64,000 nt of DNA from Myxococcales bacterium (GCA_025355005.1 JANXLV010000276.1:17164-81163), one strand, 5' to 3'; positions 49,058 to 58,066 are shown, numbered from the stretch's first letter. Program-made: numbers and translations. The notes: generated by a model from the letters alone, not told the origin.

Positions 49058-49708
49058 TCACGATGCGCGGGTGAGGACCCAGCGCTGCGGCGCCCCGTCG
49101 TGACAGGTGTACTGCTGCACGCTGAGGCCGCGTTGTGCCGTGCCGTGAGGAACGTCGACGCACAGCCCGCTCGCTCCGGAGCGAAGCGTGTAGCTGCCAT
49201 CCGGCCTGAGGCTGAACGTCCATCGCTGCGCTTCCGTGTGATTGCACTCGTACTGCCAGAGGGTGACGTTGTTGCTCTTGTCGTCGTAAGGCACGTCGAG
49301 GCATCTGCCGCTGACGAGCGAGCGCACCTCGTATACGTCCTCGGCCACCCGGCGGAGCGTCCACGACTGCGCGTCGGTCCCGTTGCAGTCCCACTGCCAG
49401 AGCATCGTCGGAGAGCTCATCGAGCGATGCGGCACGTCGAGGCATTCCTGCGACGCGACGTTGCGCAGCACGTACGTGCCATCCGGGAGACGGGGCGGCG
49501 GAGGGGGCGTGGCCGCGAGCTTTGGACCAGGCGCCCCCGAGAGCATGGCCGTTCCTGCATAAGCCACGACGACACTCTGCGGGGCTGCGAATACGGCTGG
49601 ATGCGCTGGCCTTGTCTCCGCGCACCCCGCAGCGGTTGCAGAGGCAGACGCGAGAGCCAGGAGAGCGATCGCAGCGCGAGCCACGCCTTCATGACGTCGG
49701 ACGGTCAT
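49058..49708 (-). CDS. Ricin-type beta-trefoil lectin lipoprotein
   Basis: 216 residues from ATG 49708 (frame open to 49756). Lipobox TAAGC, a Pro-rich linker, then three trefoil repeats each closing with Q-x-W (DAQSWTL, EAQRWTF, APQRWVL). No catalytic domain is attached. It probably binds carbohydrates at the cell surface. It is divergent from the periplasmic-binding lipoprotein, whose GTG is 133 bp away. Confidence 0.8.
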   Translation of the reverse strand: MTVRRHEGVARAAIALLALASASATAAGCAETRPAHPAVFAAPQSVVVAYAGTAMLSGAPGPKLAATPPPPPRLPDGTYVLRNVASQECLDVPHRSMSSPTMLWQWDCNGTDAQSWTLRRVAEDVYEVRSLVSGRCLDVPYDDKSNNVTLWQYECNHTEAQRWTFSLRPDGSYTLRSGASGLCVDVPHGTAQRGLSVQQYTCHDGAPQRWVLTRAS

Positions 49709-49840
49709 GCCGCCATGGACGCAACCCGTGTGCCTGGAATCGACCTCACGGATCACGCGGGCTTCGCCGCGGCGTCACCGCGTTTCGCGGCGCCCGGCCC
49801 CGTCGACCGTGGTCCTCCCTCCCGTGTTACGCTGACCTTC

Positions 49841-51733
49841 GTGAGGCCGAAATTCTTCGCGCCGTTTCTCGCGCTCTTCCTTCCCGCCGCCTGTGGCGGT
49901 GCCACGAACGTCACACGTCCCGAGGCCGCGCTCTCGCAGACGCTGGGGCCCGAAGAGGCGTTCGACGAGCTCCGTGATGAGTGGCTCCGCGAGCACTCTC
50001 CGCGCACCGCGCAGCTTCGCGACTCTCTGATCTCGTTCGTCGCCAAGTTCCCGAACGATGGCGTCACCGCGAAGGTCCACGCGTATCTCGCGATCACGCT
50101 CATGGACTTCAACGACGACGCGGGCGCAGACAAGGAGCTCGCGCTCGCCAGCAAGGCGAAGCTCGGCAGCGCGCGCGATTTCGTGAACGTGGTCCATGCG
50201 CGGGCGCTGCGTCGGAAGGGGCAGCCGGAATACGCGCTGGAGCTGCTGCGTCCGCTGGTCGGCAAGATGATCGATCCGGTGGAGCGGGAGATCTTCCTGG
50301 AGGAGACGGCGCTCTGTGCAGTGGACGCGAAGCTCTCGTACGAGGCCGTCGCGTACATGGATGCGTGGCTGCGTGGCGTGAGCGAGGATGGGAAGGAGCG
50401 CGTCCGCGAAAAGGTCCGCTTGGCCGTGCAGAACCTACCGCGAGAGGTCGTGGAGACCACGTACCGCTCCATCCGCGGACACAACACAGCCTCCAGCTAC
50501 TCGCGCGACCTCGAGAAGGTAGTCGCGCTGCGCCTCGGTGAGATTGCCGTGGCCGAGAACGACGCGTCGCTCGCGCGCTGGCTGCTCGACCCCGAGACCG
50601 GCGGCGCCACGTACCCCACCGAGGAGATGCCGAAGGACCTTGGCGATCTCGCGACCAGTCGCCGCGGCATCAAGACCGTCTACGGCAAGATGGTGGGCCT
50701 CTTGCTGGGCGGGCAGACCGAAGAGGAGCGAGACAGGAGCGCCGAGGTCGCGCGCGGCGTCGCGTTTGCGCTCGGCCTGCCCCGCGCGTCGGGCGCCGAC
50801 CCGGTCGACGTACGCCTGGTCACGCGCAATGACGGCGGCGACTTCCAGCACGCCGAGCTCGCGCTCGAGGAGCTCACGGGCGAGGGAGTCTCCGTCGTGA
50901 TCGCGGGCGTGGGCGGCGCCTCCGCGGACCGCGCGAAACGCTACTGCGAAGCGCACCAGGTCCCGCTCATCCTCGTGCACCCCGGCAGCGACGAGCCGGC
51001 GCAGAGCACGATGCTCCTCGGAATGGAACGCGGCACGGAGCTGCCGCTCCTCGCGACCGCTCTCACGCGCCTTGGTCAGTCGAAGGTCGTGCTCGTCACC
51101 TCTGCAGAGGGCGAGCGCGCGCTGGAGGTCGGCGCGATCGAGACCCAGGGAATGCTCTCGCTGGCGCAGGTGTCCGGTTGCGATGCGATGGCGCCGCAGG
51201 CAGGGGAGCCACGCTTCCCCGTCAGCACGTGGGAGAAGAACGGCGTGCGCGGCGTCATCATCTCGGGTCCCGGCGAGTGTGCGCGCGACGTCGTGTTCGA
51301 CGGGCGCTTCGCCTTCGCGAAGGAGGAGACCTTTGCCATGACCCTGGACGCAACCGAGAGCGCAGAGGTCGTGGAGCGCATGACGAAAGGCACACGCGCG
51401 CGCATTCTCAGCGCGCAGACCGGGCTCTTCCCGGTCCTCGCGGACAAGGTCGGCACGGACGCGGACCTTGCTCGCTACGTGGCCGCGTTCGCGGTTCGCC
51501 CCACGTGGTGGGCCGCTCTGGGCCGCGACGCAGGGGTGCTGGCGCGCAGAGCCGTGTCGCCGCTGCCCACGGAGGGCGCGACCGACGCGCGCGAGATCAC
51601 GCAGCGCCGGTCGATCGTGGTCGGAGGTCTGATGGCGACGCGCACGCGCATGTGGACCACGGATGCGGAGGGCTTCGGTACGGCCCGCGCCATCCCGCGC
51701 GCGTTCACCGTCGTCGAGTGGCCGCGCAAGTAG
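49841..51733 (+). CDS. Lipoprotein with LpoA-like TPR and periplasmic-binding domains
   Basis: 630 residues from GTG. Signal peptide ends in PAAC. The first ~300 residues are helical, of TPR-like character (EELRDEWLREHS, ARDFVNVVHARAL). The remainder shows alternating beta-alpha Rossmann-like periplasmic-binding fold segments (GVSVVIAGVGGASADRAKRY, SKVVLVTSAEGERAL, GVIISGPGECARD). This layout resembles LpoA, the outer-membrane activator of PBP1A, but is only loosely similar. Role in cell wall synthesis is a hypothesis. Confidence 0.65.
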   Translation: MRPKFFAPFLALFLPAACGGATNVTRPEAALSQTLGPEEAFDELRDEWLREHSPRTAQLRDSLISFVAKFPNDGVTAKVHAYLAITLMDFNDDAGADKELALASKAKLGSARDFVNVVHARALRRKGQPEYALELLRPLVGKMIDPVEREIFLEETALCAVDAKLSYEAVAYMDAWLRGVSEDGKERVREKVRLAVQNLPREVVETTYRSIRGHNTASSYSRDLEKVVALRLGEIAVAENDASLARWLLDPETGGATYPTEEMPKDLGDLATSRRGIKTVYGKMVGLLLGGQTEEERDRSAEVARGVAFALGLPRASGADPVDVRLVTRNDGGDFQHAELALEELTGEGVSVVIAGVGGASADRAKRYCEAHQVPLILVHPGSDEPAQSTMLLGMERGTELPLLATALTRLGQSKVVLVTSAEGERALEVGAIETQGMLSLAQVSGCDAMAPQAGEPRFPVSTWEKNGVRGVIISGPGECARDVVFDGRFAFAKEETFAMTLDATESAEVVERMTKGTRARILSAQTGLFPVLADKVGTDADLARYVAAFAVRPTWWAALGRDAGVLARRAVSPLPTEGATDAREITQRRSIVVGGLMATRTRMWTTDAEGFGTARAIPRAFTVVEWPRK

Positions 51734-51747
51734 GAGAGCGGGGAGGC

Positions 51748-53274
51748 CTATTTTTCCAGCTTCTTCAGGTGATCGCAGGAAGGAGTGTTCTTCTTCTCGC
51801 AGGCTCGCCGGAACATCACGCGCGCCTTCGGAAGATCCACGTCCACGCCGTTGCCCTTCTCGTATCCGAGGCCCGCCTGGTAGCACGCGTCCGTGATGGG
51901 GAACTCGTCGAGGCACGCAGACGCGAAGAGCGGCACTGCCTTGCCCATGTCAGCCTTGAGGCCGGTCCCGCCCTTCGCGTAGAGCCGAGCGGATTCGGTG
52001 CAGCCGATCGCGTCCCCCGCGTCGCAGGCGCGCTTGAAGAAGCGAACACCCTTCGTCGCATCACCGTCGCCGGTGTAGATGCGCCCGAGCGAGATGCAGC
52101 TCGGCGCGTACGTGTTGTAACAAGTCTTTCGGTACAGCTCGAGACCCTTGGGCTTGTCCTTCGTCATGAGGTCGTCGGCCACGGAGTCGCACGAGGAGTC
52201 GTCGTCCTTTGCGCATCCCTTTTGCGCGAAGTCGAGCGCCTTCACTGGATCGGCGGCAGGCACGCTGAGGCCGATCGCGTAGTACAGCGACGCCATGCCA
52301 CAGCTCTCGCCGCTGCCCTTGTCGCACTGCGCCGTGCACTCTTCGATCGTGTCGGTGATGGTGCAGTCGTGCGGCGCCGCCCCGGTCTTTGGAGCGCACT
52401 TGCCGTCCGTCGCGACGAGCCCCTCTGGACACACCACGTCGGGCTTGTTCTCGGTCGCGGCGGCGGCCTTCGGCGGTGGAGCTGCGCCTTCGGCGATGCT
52501 GAGGAGGCGCACGCGCAGGAGAGCGCTGCAGCCCTGCGGCGGGATCTCGCCATCGAGGTCGCTCTTCTTGCAGGCGTCCATGTCGCCATCCTTGTTGTCG
52601 ATGTTGTGGTTGGACGAGCTCTCCGCGCTTGCCCCGACACCACCCGCACCGAAAAGATCGCCGACGGTGGCCTTGGCGCCGACCGAACCGGTACTTCCGG
52701 TGGTCATCGCGAAGGCGCCAATGGTTGCAGAATGCACGAAATGCGTCGCGCCCTCGCATTTGGCCCCGCCGAGCGACGTGCGCTCGAGCGCGTCGAGAGT
52801 CGTGGTCTTCTTGCCGACCATGATGAGGCCGATCTTGAGCGCGATTCCGCTCTTGATGCTGGCGCCGATGGTGGCGCCGTGCGCAGGCAAGTTGGCTTGA
52901 GCTTGATCCGCGTTGTCGATCGCGATCATCTGCTCCTTCTTGTTCATGCCCATGAACCCGTACGCGCCCGCAGGGTGGCAGTCGGGCAGTAGCTTGATGC
53001 CCTTGCAGTCGTAGTGGACCACGGCCACGCCTTGCTTCATGGCGACCTCGAGATCACCGCGCTCCTCCGGTTCCCAGTCCACGATGAGCGGCGTGCCCTC
53101 GGCCTGCACGTTGTGGCAGACCGCGGGAGGGTCCTTCGCGCCGCCGCGGGCGTTGTTGAAGGTCGGGTCCTGCGGGCGGATCTGCTCTCCCGTGTTCTTG
53201 GTGCCGCAAGCGGCGCCCGCGAAGAGTACGAAGGCTCCGAAGCAAAGGAGGGACGATGCGCGCATGAAAGACAT
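51748..53274 (-). CDS. Cys-rich Sel1-repeat lipoprotein
   Basis: 508 residues; signal peptide ends in FAGAAC. The N-terminal ~300 residues are a unique region, Cys-poor, with IKLLPDCHPAGAYGFM and a Gly/Ser stretch. After it come about five Sel1-like helical repeats (LYYAIGLSV, GRIYTGDGDATKGVRFFKRAC, GYEKGNGVDVDLPKARVMF), each with two Cys, giving likely disulfide pinning. Sel1 proteins are scaffolds. It lies 43 bp downstream of the ligand-gated channel gene on the same strand. Confidence 0.7.
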   Translation of the reverse strand: MSFMRASSLLCFGAFVLFAGAACGTKNTGEQIRPQDPTFNNARGGAKDPPAVCHNVQAEGTPLIVDWEPEERGDLEVAMKQGVAVVHYDCKGIKLLPDCHPAGAYGFMGMNKKEQMIAIDNADQAQANLPAHGATIGASIKSGIALKIGLIMVGKKTTTLDALERTSLGGAKCEGATHFVHSATIGAFAMTTGSTGSVGAKATVGDLFGAGGVGASAESSSNHNIDNKDGDMDACKKSDLDGEIPPQGCSALLRVRLLSIAEGAAPPPKAAAATENKPDVVCPEGLVATDGKCAPKTGAAPHDCTITDTIEECTAQCDKGSGESCGMASLYYAIGLSVPAADPVKALDFAQKGCAKDDDSSCDSVADDLMTKDKPKGLELYRKTCYNTYAPSCISLGRIYTGDGDATKGVRFFKRACDAGDAIGCTESARLYAKGGTGLKADMGKAVPLFASACLDEFPITDACYQAGLGYEKGNGVDVDLPKARVMFRRACEKKNTPSCDHLKKLEK

Positions 53275-53317
53275 GGTCCTATGTTCCGTCCAGGAAGCCA
53301 AGAATCTTCCCCGCTCG

Positions 53318-54343
53318 TCAGGAGCCTTGCAACACGGCCACCGCCAGCGACGCGGCGAGCGCGAGCGGGAAGACCCAGCGGCAACGCTTGTCGAGCCGCA
53401 CGGCCTTGTCCTTCTCGCCGCCGCGTGCGAGGCGGTTCGTCCATACGGCCTGCAGCACCGCCATCCCTATGAGCACGTAGCAGATGGTGAACGCGCGATC
53501 AGCGATCGTCAGGTAGTTCACGTCCGGCAGCGAGCCCTCTTCCGTGAACTGGAGCGCAACGGCCGCGAGCAGACAGGTGACGCCCACGGACATCGATGAG
53601 CCGAGATCCTCCGGATCGATCCAGAACACGCTGAACGAGATGAAGACGATGACGAGCAGCGGCAGGAAGAACTTGCCCAGGTGGAAGCTGACGTGTCGCG
53701 TGACGTCCACGCTGAACGTGGCGTAGTCGTATGCGGGCGCGCCTTCTTCGTACTTGTACGTGCGCTGCGTGCGCTCGAAGATCAGGTTCTGCTCCTGGAG
53801 ATTCCACGCGGACAGCTGGTTCAGGACCACATCGTCGATCCCCGACGGCCCCGGCTTGTCTGCGTAGTGCACGCGGCTCGACGGGAACACGGCGTCGGAG
53901 AAGACGATCGACATACGCTGCTTGTCGAACGGGAACGCGCGCAGGTTGTACGGGTTGTGGAGCGTGCTGCGGATGCGTCGCTCGCGACGACACTTGCCGT
54001 TCGCGAGCGTGGTGCGATCGAACTGCTCCGCCGTGCGATTGACCTCGTTGTAGATCTCGGTGGCCGGCGCAAAGCCCGGGAGCGGCGGCCAGTTCTCGGT
54101 CAGGTAGAAATCGATCGACCAGGTCTGCGCCTTCTCGTTCAGCTCGTAGATGCCCACGAGCACGACGCCGATGTCGACGTTCGCGACCTTGTCCTTGCTC
54201 TCCTCGGTCAGCGCGGCCGGGCAGCACTCGGCCGGGCCGGAGCACGTCGCAGGTTTGTCATCGGCGCTTGCCTCTCGCGACAGCACCATGAAAAACGCAC
54301 AGACGAGCGTGGCCACGAAGACTCGACGCAGGTAGCTCCACAT
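53318..54343 (-). CDS. Pentameric ligand-gated ion channel (Cys-loop receptor homologue)
   Basis: 341 residues. Signal peptide to about residue 28 (LSREASA). The extracellular domain has WSIDFYLTENWPPLPG and NPYNLRAFPFDKQRMSIVF, the loop-region motifs of ELIC/GLIC, but without the Cys-loop cysteines seen in eukaryotic receptors. Four transmembrane helices follow: M1 near 220-242 (KFFLPLLVIVFISFSVFWI), M2 near 250-270 (GSSMSVGVTCLLAAVALQF, then EEGSLPDVNYL), M3 near 283-305 and M4 near 322-341. It should form a pentamer in the inner membrane gated by a periplasmic ligand. It lies between two lipoproteins in the same direction. Confidence 0.92.
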   Translation of the reverse strand: MWSYLRRVFVATLVCAFFMVLSREASADDKPATCSGPAECCPAALTEESKDKVANVDIGVVLVGIYELNEKAQTWSIDFYLTENWPPLPGFAPATEIYNEVNRTAEQFDRTTLANGKCRRERRIRSTLHNPYNLRAFPFDKQRMSIVFSDAVFPSSRVHYADKPGPSGIDDVVLNQLSAWNLQEQNLIFERTQRTYKYEEGAPAYDYATFSVDVTRHVSFHLGKFFLPLLVIVFISFSVFWIDPEDLGSSMSVGVTCLLAAVALQFTEEGSLPDVNYLTIADRAFTICYVLIGMAVLQAVWTNRLARGGEKDKAVRLDKRCRWVFPLALAASLAVAVLQGS

Positions 54344-54401
54344 GCCGGCAGAATACACACGTTCGTCGCGGCCGCGGCGCCGCCGTGTTCCGAAGGCCGC
54401 T

Positions 54402-55364
54402 TCAGAAGATGTGGCGCTGCAACCAGTCACGCACGCCGGGAGAGAACGCCGCACCGAGGTTTCCGCCAGGCGAGGCGCCGTCCTCGCTCTTCACGTTCGC
54501 CCAGTACTGCTGCTCGATGGCGGCCATCTGCCGCCCCGCGTCGGAGTCCACGGGCTGATCGTAGAGGGCCTTCGCTTCGGGCGAGTTGAAGACGCGACCG
54601 ATCTTCTCTTCACCGTAGTTTCCGAGGGTGCTGTAGATCGTGCCGATGGCGTTGTGGACGGCGTTGCCGACCGTACCCGCCGGATAGCCCTTCGTTGCAG
54701 CGTACGCGCCAAGACGCGACTCCGGGTCCGGGGTCAATTTCCCGTCATCGACGCTCTGCTTGATGTCGCCGCGCGAACCGGCGCCAGTCGTGAGGTCCCC
54801 GAGGTCCTTCATGGCGCCCATCATCCCGGTGCGGCCGTCTCCGTACTTTCCGTCAGCCCCTTTTCCGACGTTGGGTGTGCTGCCGCTGCCGCTCCCCGAG
54901 CCGCCGGTGTTGAGGAGCGAGAGACCGCCGTGAGCCTGGATGTTCACGCCGGAGAAGAGAGGGTCGCGGCTCAGCGCATCGCGCACCTGCTGACTGTCCG
55001 AGAGCTCTGCGACCGCTCCGTCCATCCAGCTGTGTGCCGCGATCATCGCGTCCACCTTGCCGGTCTGGAGCTCCGCGAGTCGCTGGTCCAGACCGCCGGG
55101 GTACTTGTCCTCGATGGCGGTGAGCAGGTGGCCGATGAATGCGTCGAAGCGCTTCGCCTCGATCGTCGCGTCTCCCGGCAGGGTTCCTTGTGGGGCCGTG
55201 CCCAGGACGCCGCGCGCAAACGCCTGACCCTGGGTGTCCGCCTTCGCGGGAGCGTTCGCCGCGCTAGCGCTGCCGTTGCTGCCGCAGCCAATCGCGCCCC
55301 CAGGAAGCAACACGACGAGGGAAAGCGCGGAAATGCGCGCAGCACGGGCCAGCGTGGAAAGCAT
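54402..55364 (-). CDS. Lipoprotein upstream of the ligand-gated channel, unknown function
   Basis: 320 residues. Signal peptide ends in GGAIGC, then Ala/Ser-rich linker and a region with DGKYGDGRTGMMGAMKDLGDL and GSGSGS. The C-terminal part (YPAGTVGNAVHNAIGTIYSTLG) is helical. No family is recognised. The ATG at 55364 is favoured over 55382. It ends 58 bp before the channel gene, so the two may be cotranscribed and the lipoprotein could bind or present the channel's ligand (inference). Confidence 0.55.
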   Translation of the reverse strand: MLSTLARAARISALSLVVLLPGGAIGCGSNGSASAANAPAKADTQGQAFARGVLGTAPQGTLPGDATIEAKRFDAFIGHLLTAIEDKYPGGLDQRLAELQTGKVDAMIAAHSWMDGAVAELSDSQQVRDALSRDPLFSGVNIQAHGGLSLLNTGGSGSGSGSTPNVGKGADGKYGDGRTGMMGAMKDLGDLTTGAGSRGDIKQSVDDGKLTPDPESRLGAYAATKGYPAGTVGNAVHNAIGTIYSTLGNYGEEKIGRVFNSPEAKALYDQPVDSDAGRQMAAIEQQYWANVKSEDGASPGGNLGAAFSPGVRDWLQRHIF

Positions 55365-55394
55365 GAGATCATCATACCGCATCCCTGCTCCGCG

Positions 55395-55742
55395 TCAGCG
55401 CTGCATCACGCGAAGCAGGGCCAGCGACAGGCGCACCTCTTCTATCGTCAGCGCCGCTCTCGTAGCGATCTCCGCTGCTGTCGGCTTCGTCGCTCCTCCC
55501 GCTCTCAGGTCTCTCGCGGCGGCGACCACCTTCTTCAGATTCTGCTCGCCGCGTCCGCCCGCCGCCGTCCCAACGGTGCGCCCCTGATGCTCCAGCTCGA
55601 CGAAGATCCGCTCGATGTCCTCGGGCGTCACGCTCTCGATTCCGATCGCGTCGCCCACCGCATCCAGCGGAATCTCGGCGCCGCTGGGGTGCGCGGCGAG
55701 GAGCGCGGACACGATCTTCGAGATGTCGAACGCACCTCTCAC
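55395..55742 (-). CDS. Small HTH-like protein resembling sigma-70 regions 1.1 and 3
   Basis: 115 residues. The first ~60 residues (HPSGAEIPLDAVGDAIG, VTPEDIERIFVELE) have the helical composition of sigma region 1.1. The second half (GGATKPTAAEIATRAALTIEEVRLSL) resembles sigma region 3, REPTPEEIA-type. There is no region 2 or 4, so it cannot be a full sigma factor. It may instead be a regulator or anti-sigma-like competitor, or this may be coincidental similarity. It lies ahead of the lipoprotein on the same strand. Confidence 0.5.
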   Translation of the reverse strand: MRGAFDISKIVSALLAAHPSGAEIPLDAVGDAIGIESVTPEDIERIFVELEHQGRTVGTAAGGRGEQNLKKVVAAARDLRAGGATKPTAAEIATRAALTIEEVRLSLALLRVMQR

Positions 55743-55810
55743 GACGCCATTCGTACCATGGCTTCGTACCGCGCATGCGTTCAGTTACGGCATCGTCACA
55801 GCCTAGATGA

Positions 55811-55838
55811 TTGACACTACCCACCCCGACACTAGGAT
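55811..55838 (+). promoter_or_regulatory. Sigma-70-type promoter of the gld-like operon
   Basis: TTGACA (55811-55816), 16-nt spacer, then TAGGAT (55833-55838). The transcription start would be near 55845, about 83 nt before the GTG at 55928. It sits in the divergent gap with the HTH-like gene. Confidence 0.7.
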
Positions 55839-55917
55839 GCGCGCGCCACTGCCCTTGGTTTTCCCTGTGGGAAGAGACGGGCGGGCTCGCGGGTTCCTGC
55901 GGGCCGATAGCTGCTTT

Positions 55918-55923
55918 GGGAGG
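55918..55923 (+). promoter_or_regulatory. Ribosome binding site of the GldA-like gene
   Basis: GGGAGG, 4 nt before the GTG at 55928; it supports this start rather than ATG 55943 or the upstream in-frame start at 55811 (which lies on the promoter). Confidence 0.6.
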
Positions 55924-55927
55924 TCTC

Positions 55928-57049
55928 GTGACTACCGACGTGATGATTTATGCGCAGGATCTGAGCAAGCACTATGGCTCGTTCCGCGCCCTGGACCGGG
56001 TGAGCTTCGAAGTTCGACGTGGCGAGGTCGTGGGGTTCCTCGGACCCAACGGCGCCGGCAAGTCGACCACGATGCGCATCCTGACGTGCTTCATCTCGCC
56101 GACCGGGGGCACTGCCCGCGTGCACGGCTTCGACGTCTTCGACGATCCGCTGCCAGTACGCGAGAGCCTCGGGTACCTCCCGCAGCGCGCGCCGCTGTAC
56201 CTCGAGATGAACGTGTACGAGTACCTGCGGTTCGCCGCGGACCTTCGTCACCTCGACGGTGAGACCTTCAAGAAGCGCGCGCGCAGCGTCGTCGAGGTCT
56301 GCGGTCTGGCCCAGGTCCTCACGAAGGACATCCGCCAGCTCTCGCACGGCTATCGCCAGCGCGTCGGCCTCGCCCAGGCGCTCATCCACGATCCGCCCAT
56401 CCTCATCCTGGACGAGCCCACGAGCGATCTCGACCCGAACGAGAAGGCCGAGTTCCTCGACTACCTGAAGCAGATCGGCAAGGAGCGCACGGTCATGCTC
56501 TCGACCCACAACCTGAAGGAAGTGGAGAGCGCGTGCGCCCGGGCGATCATCGTGTCGCGTGGTCGCGTCGTCGCCGACGGTCCGCTCGACGAGATCCGCG
56601 CGAAGAGCGGCAACGTCCGCTACGTGGTCTCCGTGCAGGAGTCCGCGAGCGGCTCTGCCTACCGCGGCAAGACGCTCCCCGCGTCGAACGCAGAGGTCTC
56701 CGATCTGCTCTCCAAGGTCGCCGGCGTCCGCAAGGTCACCGAGCTCCCCACCGACGAGCGTGCGCACGCGTTCGAGCTCGCGAGCGAGCAGGACGCCGAC
56801 CTTCGCCCGGAGGTGTTCCGCGCCGTCGCGGACAAGGGCTGGGTCCTCCTCGAGCTACATCGCGACACGCAAACCCTGGAAGACGTCTTCCGTCACCTCA
56901 CCATCGGCGACGAGCGCCGCAACCGCACCATCGGCGCATCGCCGGACGGGGAAGAAGAAGAGGCGTCGGAGGAGGAAGAGGAGTCCGCCGAGGACACCGA
57001 CTCCGATGACGACGACAGCGACGAAGAAGGCGACGAGGCGAAGTCATGA
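55928..57049 (+). CDS. gldA: GldA-like ABC transporter ATP-binding protein with acidic C-terminal tail
   Basis: 373 residues. Walker A LGPNGAGKST, Q-loop, signature LSHGYRQRVGLAQAL (the LSHGYRQR form is typical of GldA), Walker B LILDEPTSDLDP and His-switch STHNLKE are all present. The C-terminal extension after RHLTIGDERR is a run of Glu, Asp and Ser about 40 residues long. Gld-type transporters move gliding-motility or secretion components in Bacteroidota and also occur as ABC-2 systems in myxobacteria. Start GTG at 55928. Its TGA overlaps the permease ATG. Confidence 0.85.
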   Translation: MTTDVMIYAQDLSKHYGSFRALDRVSFEVRRGEVVGFLGPNGAGKSTTMRILTCFISPTGGTARVHGFDVFDDPLPVRESLGYLPQRAPLYLEMNVYEYLRFAADLRHLDGETFKKRARSVVEVCGLAQVLTKDIRQLSHGYRQRVGLAQALIHDPPILILDEPTSDLDPNEKAEFLDYLKQIGKERTVMLSTHNLKEVESACARAIIVSRGRVVADGPLDEIRAKSGNVRYVVSVQESASGSAYRGKTLPASNAEVSDLLSKVAGVRKVTELPTDERAHAFELASEQDADLRPEVFRAVADKGWVLLELHRDTQTLEDVFRHLTIGDERRNRTIGASPDGEEEEASEEEEESAEDTDSDDDDSDEEGDEAKS

Positions 57050-58056
57050 GCGAGACCACGACAGACAAAGATCGCGATCTTGAAGAGAAGAAGAAGGCCT
57101 CGAAGAAGGGCGAAGACGGAGGCGACAAGAAGGCGTCTTCCAAGGACGAGGAAGAGGAAGAGGAGTCCGACGAGCAAGAGGAGTCCGACGATTCGGACGA
57201 CGAAGGCGACGACGACGACGACAAGGCGAAGGCCAAGCCGTCACGCAAGGACGACGACGCCGCGCTTGCAGCGAAGCCCCGGAGCGGTCTCCGCGTGGAC
57301 CGCAGCCCAGCGGCCACGTTCACGCGCAACGTCCTCACGATCGCGAAGCGCGAGCTCGGCAGCTACTTCAACTCCGCCCTCGCATACATCGTCATCAGCC
57401 TGAGCCTCGGCGGCTTCGGCGTTCACTTCTTCCTGTTCCAGGGCGGTGTCTGGCAGATCGAGCGCGCGAGCATGGCGCGCCTGTTCCAGTTCGCGCCGGG
57501 CGTCCTCTGCTTCCTCACGATCCCGCTCTTCACGATGCGGGCCCTCTCGGAAGAGAAGCGCCTCGGCACCATGGAGCTCCTCATCACGCTCCCGGTCCGC
57601 GACAGCGAGGTCATCCTCGGCAAGTTCATCGGCGCGTACGGGATGCTCTTCTTCCAGATCGTCCTGCTCGGCATCTACCCGATCGTCATGTTCGTGTGGC
57701 CGTGGCACCTCGGCGTGCTCGACTGGGGTCCGTTCTGGAGCGCCATGCTGGGCATGCTGCTCATGTCGGGCGCTGGCGTCGGCGTCGGCCTCATGATGAG
57801 CGGCTTCACGGAGAGCCAGATCCTCTCCTTCTTCCTCACGGCGGCGGGCCTCGCGGCTCTCTACTACGTGGGCGAGGTCGTGCAGTACTTGCCCGGCTGG
57901 CCTGGAGACGTCATCTCGTTCTTCAGCTTCCAGTCGCGCATCGAGCCCTTCACCCGCGGCGTCATCGACAGTCGCGCGGTGGTGTACTTCTTGTCCGTCA
58001 CCATCCTTTCGCTGCTCGTGAGCTTCCGCACTCTCGAGAGCAGGAAGTGGGCCTGA
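57046..58056 (+). CDS. gldF: GldF-like ABC-2 permease with acidic N-terminal tail
   Basis: 336 residues. The first ~85 residues are Lys/Asp/Glu/Ser-rich. Six hydrophobic helices follow from about residue 100 with YIVISLSLGGFGVHFFLF, GVLCFLTIPLFTMR and GTMELLITLPVRDSEV, then LPGWPGDVISFFSF, matching ABC-2 permeases of the GldF family. It pairs with the GldA-like ATPase and GldG-like protein. ATG overlaps the ATPase stop (ATGA). The acidic run looks related to the ATPase tail at the preceding 3' end (see findings). Confidence 0.83.
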   Translation: MSETTTDKDRDLEEKKKASKKGEDGGDKKASSKDEEEEEESDEQEESDDSDDEGDDDDDKAKAKPSRKDDDAALAAKPRSGLRVDRSPAATFTRNVLTIAKRELGSYFNSALAYIVISLSLGGFGVHFFLFQGGVWQIERASMARLFQFAPGVLCFLTIPLFTMRALSEEKRLGTMELLITLPVRDSEVILGKFIGAYGMLFFQIVLLGIYPIVMFVWPWHLGVLDWGPFWSAMLGMLLMSGAGVGVGLMMSGFTESQILSFFLTAAGLAALYYVGEVVQYLPGWPGDVISFFSFQSRIEPFTRGVIDSRAVVYFLSVTILSLLVSFRTLESRKWA

Positions 58057-58066
58057 GGAAAATATC

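Noticed and set aside
57046..57300. The acidic N-terminal stretch of the permease as a frameshifted extension of the ATPase
   Set aside because: Both reading frames are intact and overlap only by ATGA; the run belongs to the permease in its own frame, so it is a local duplication or convergent feature and not an error.
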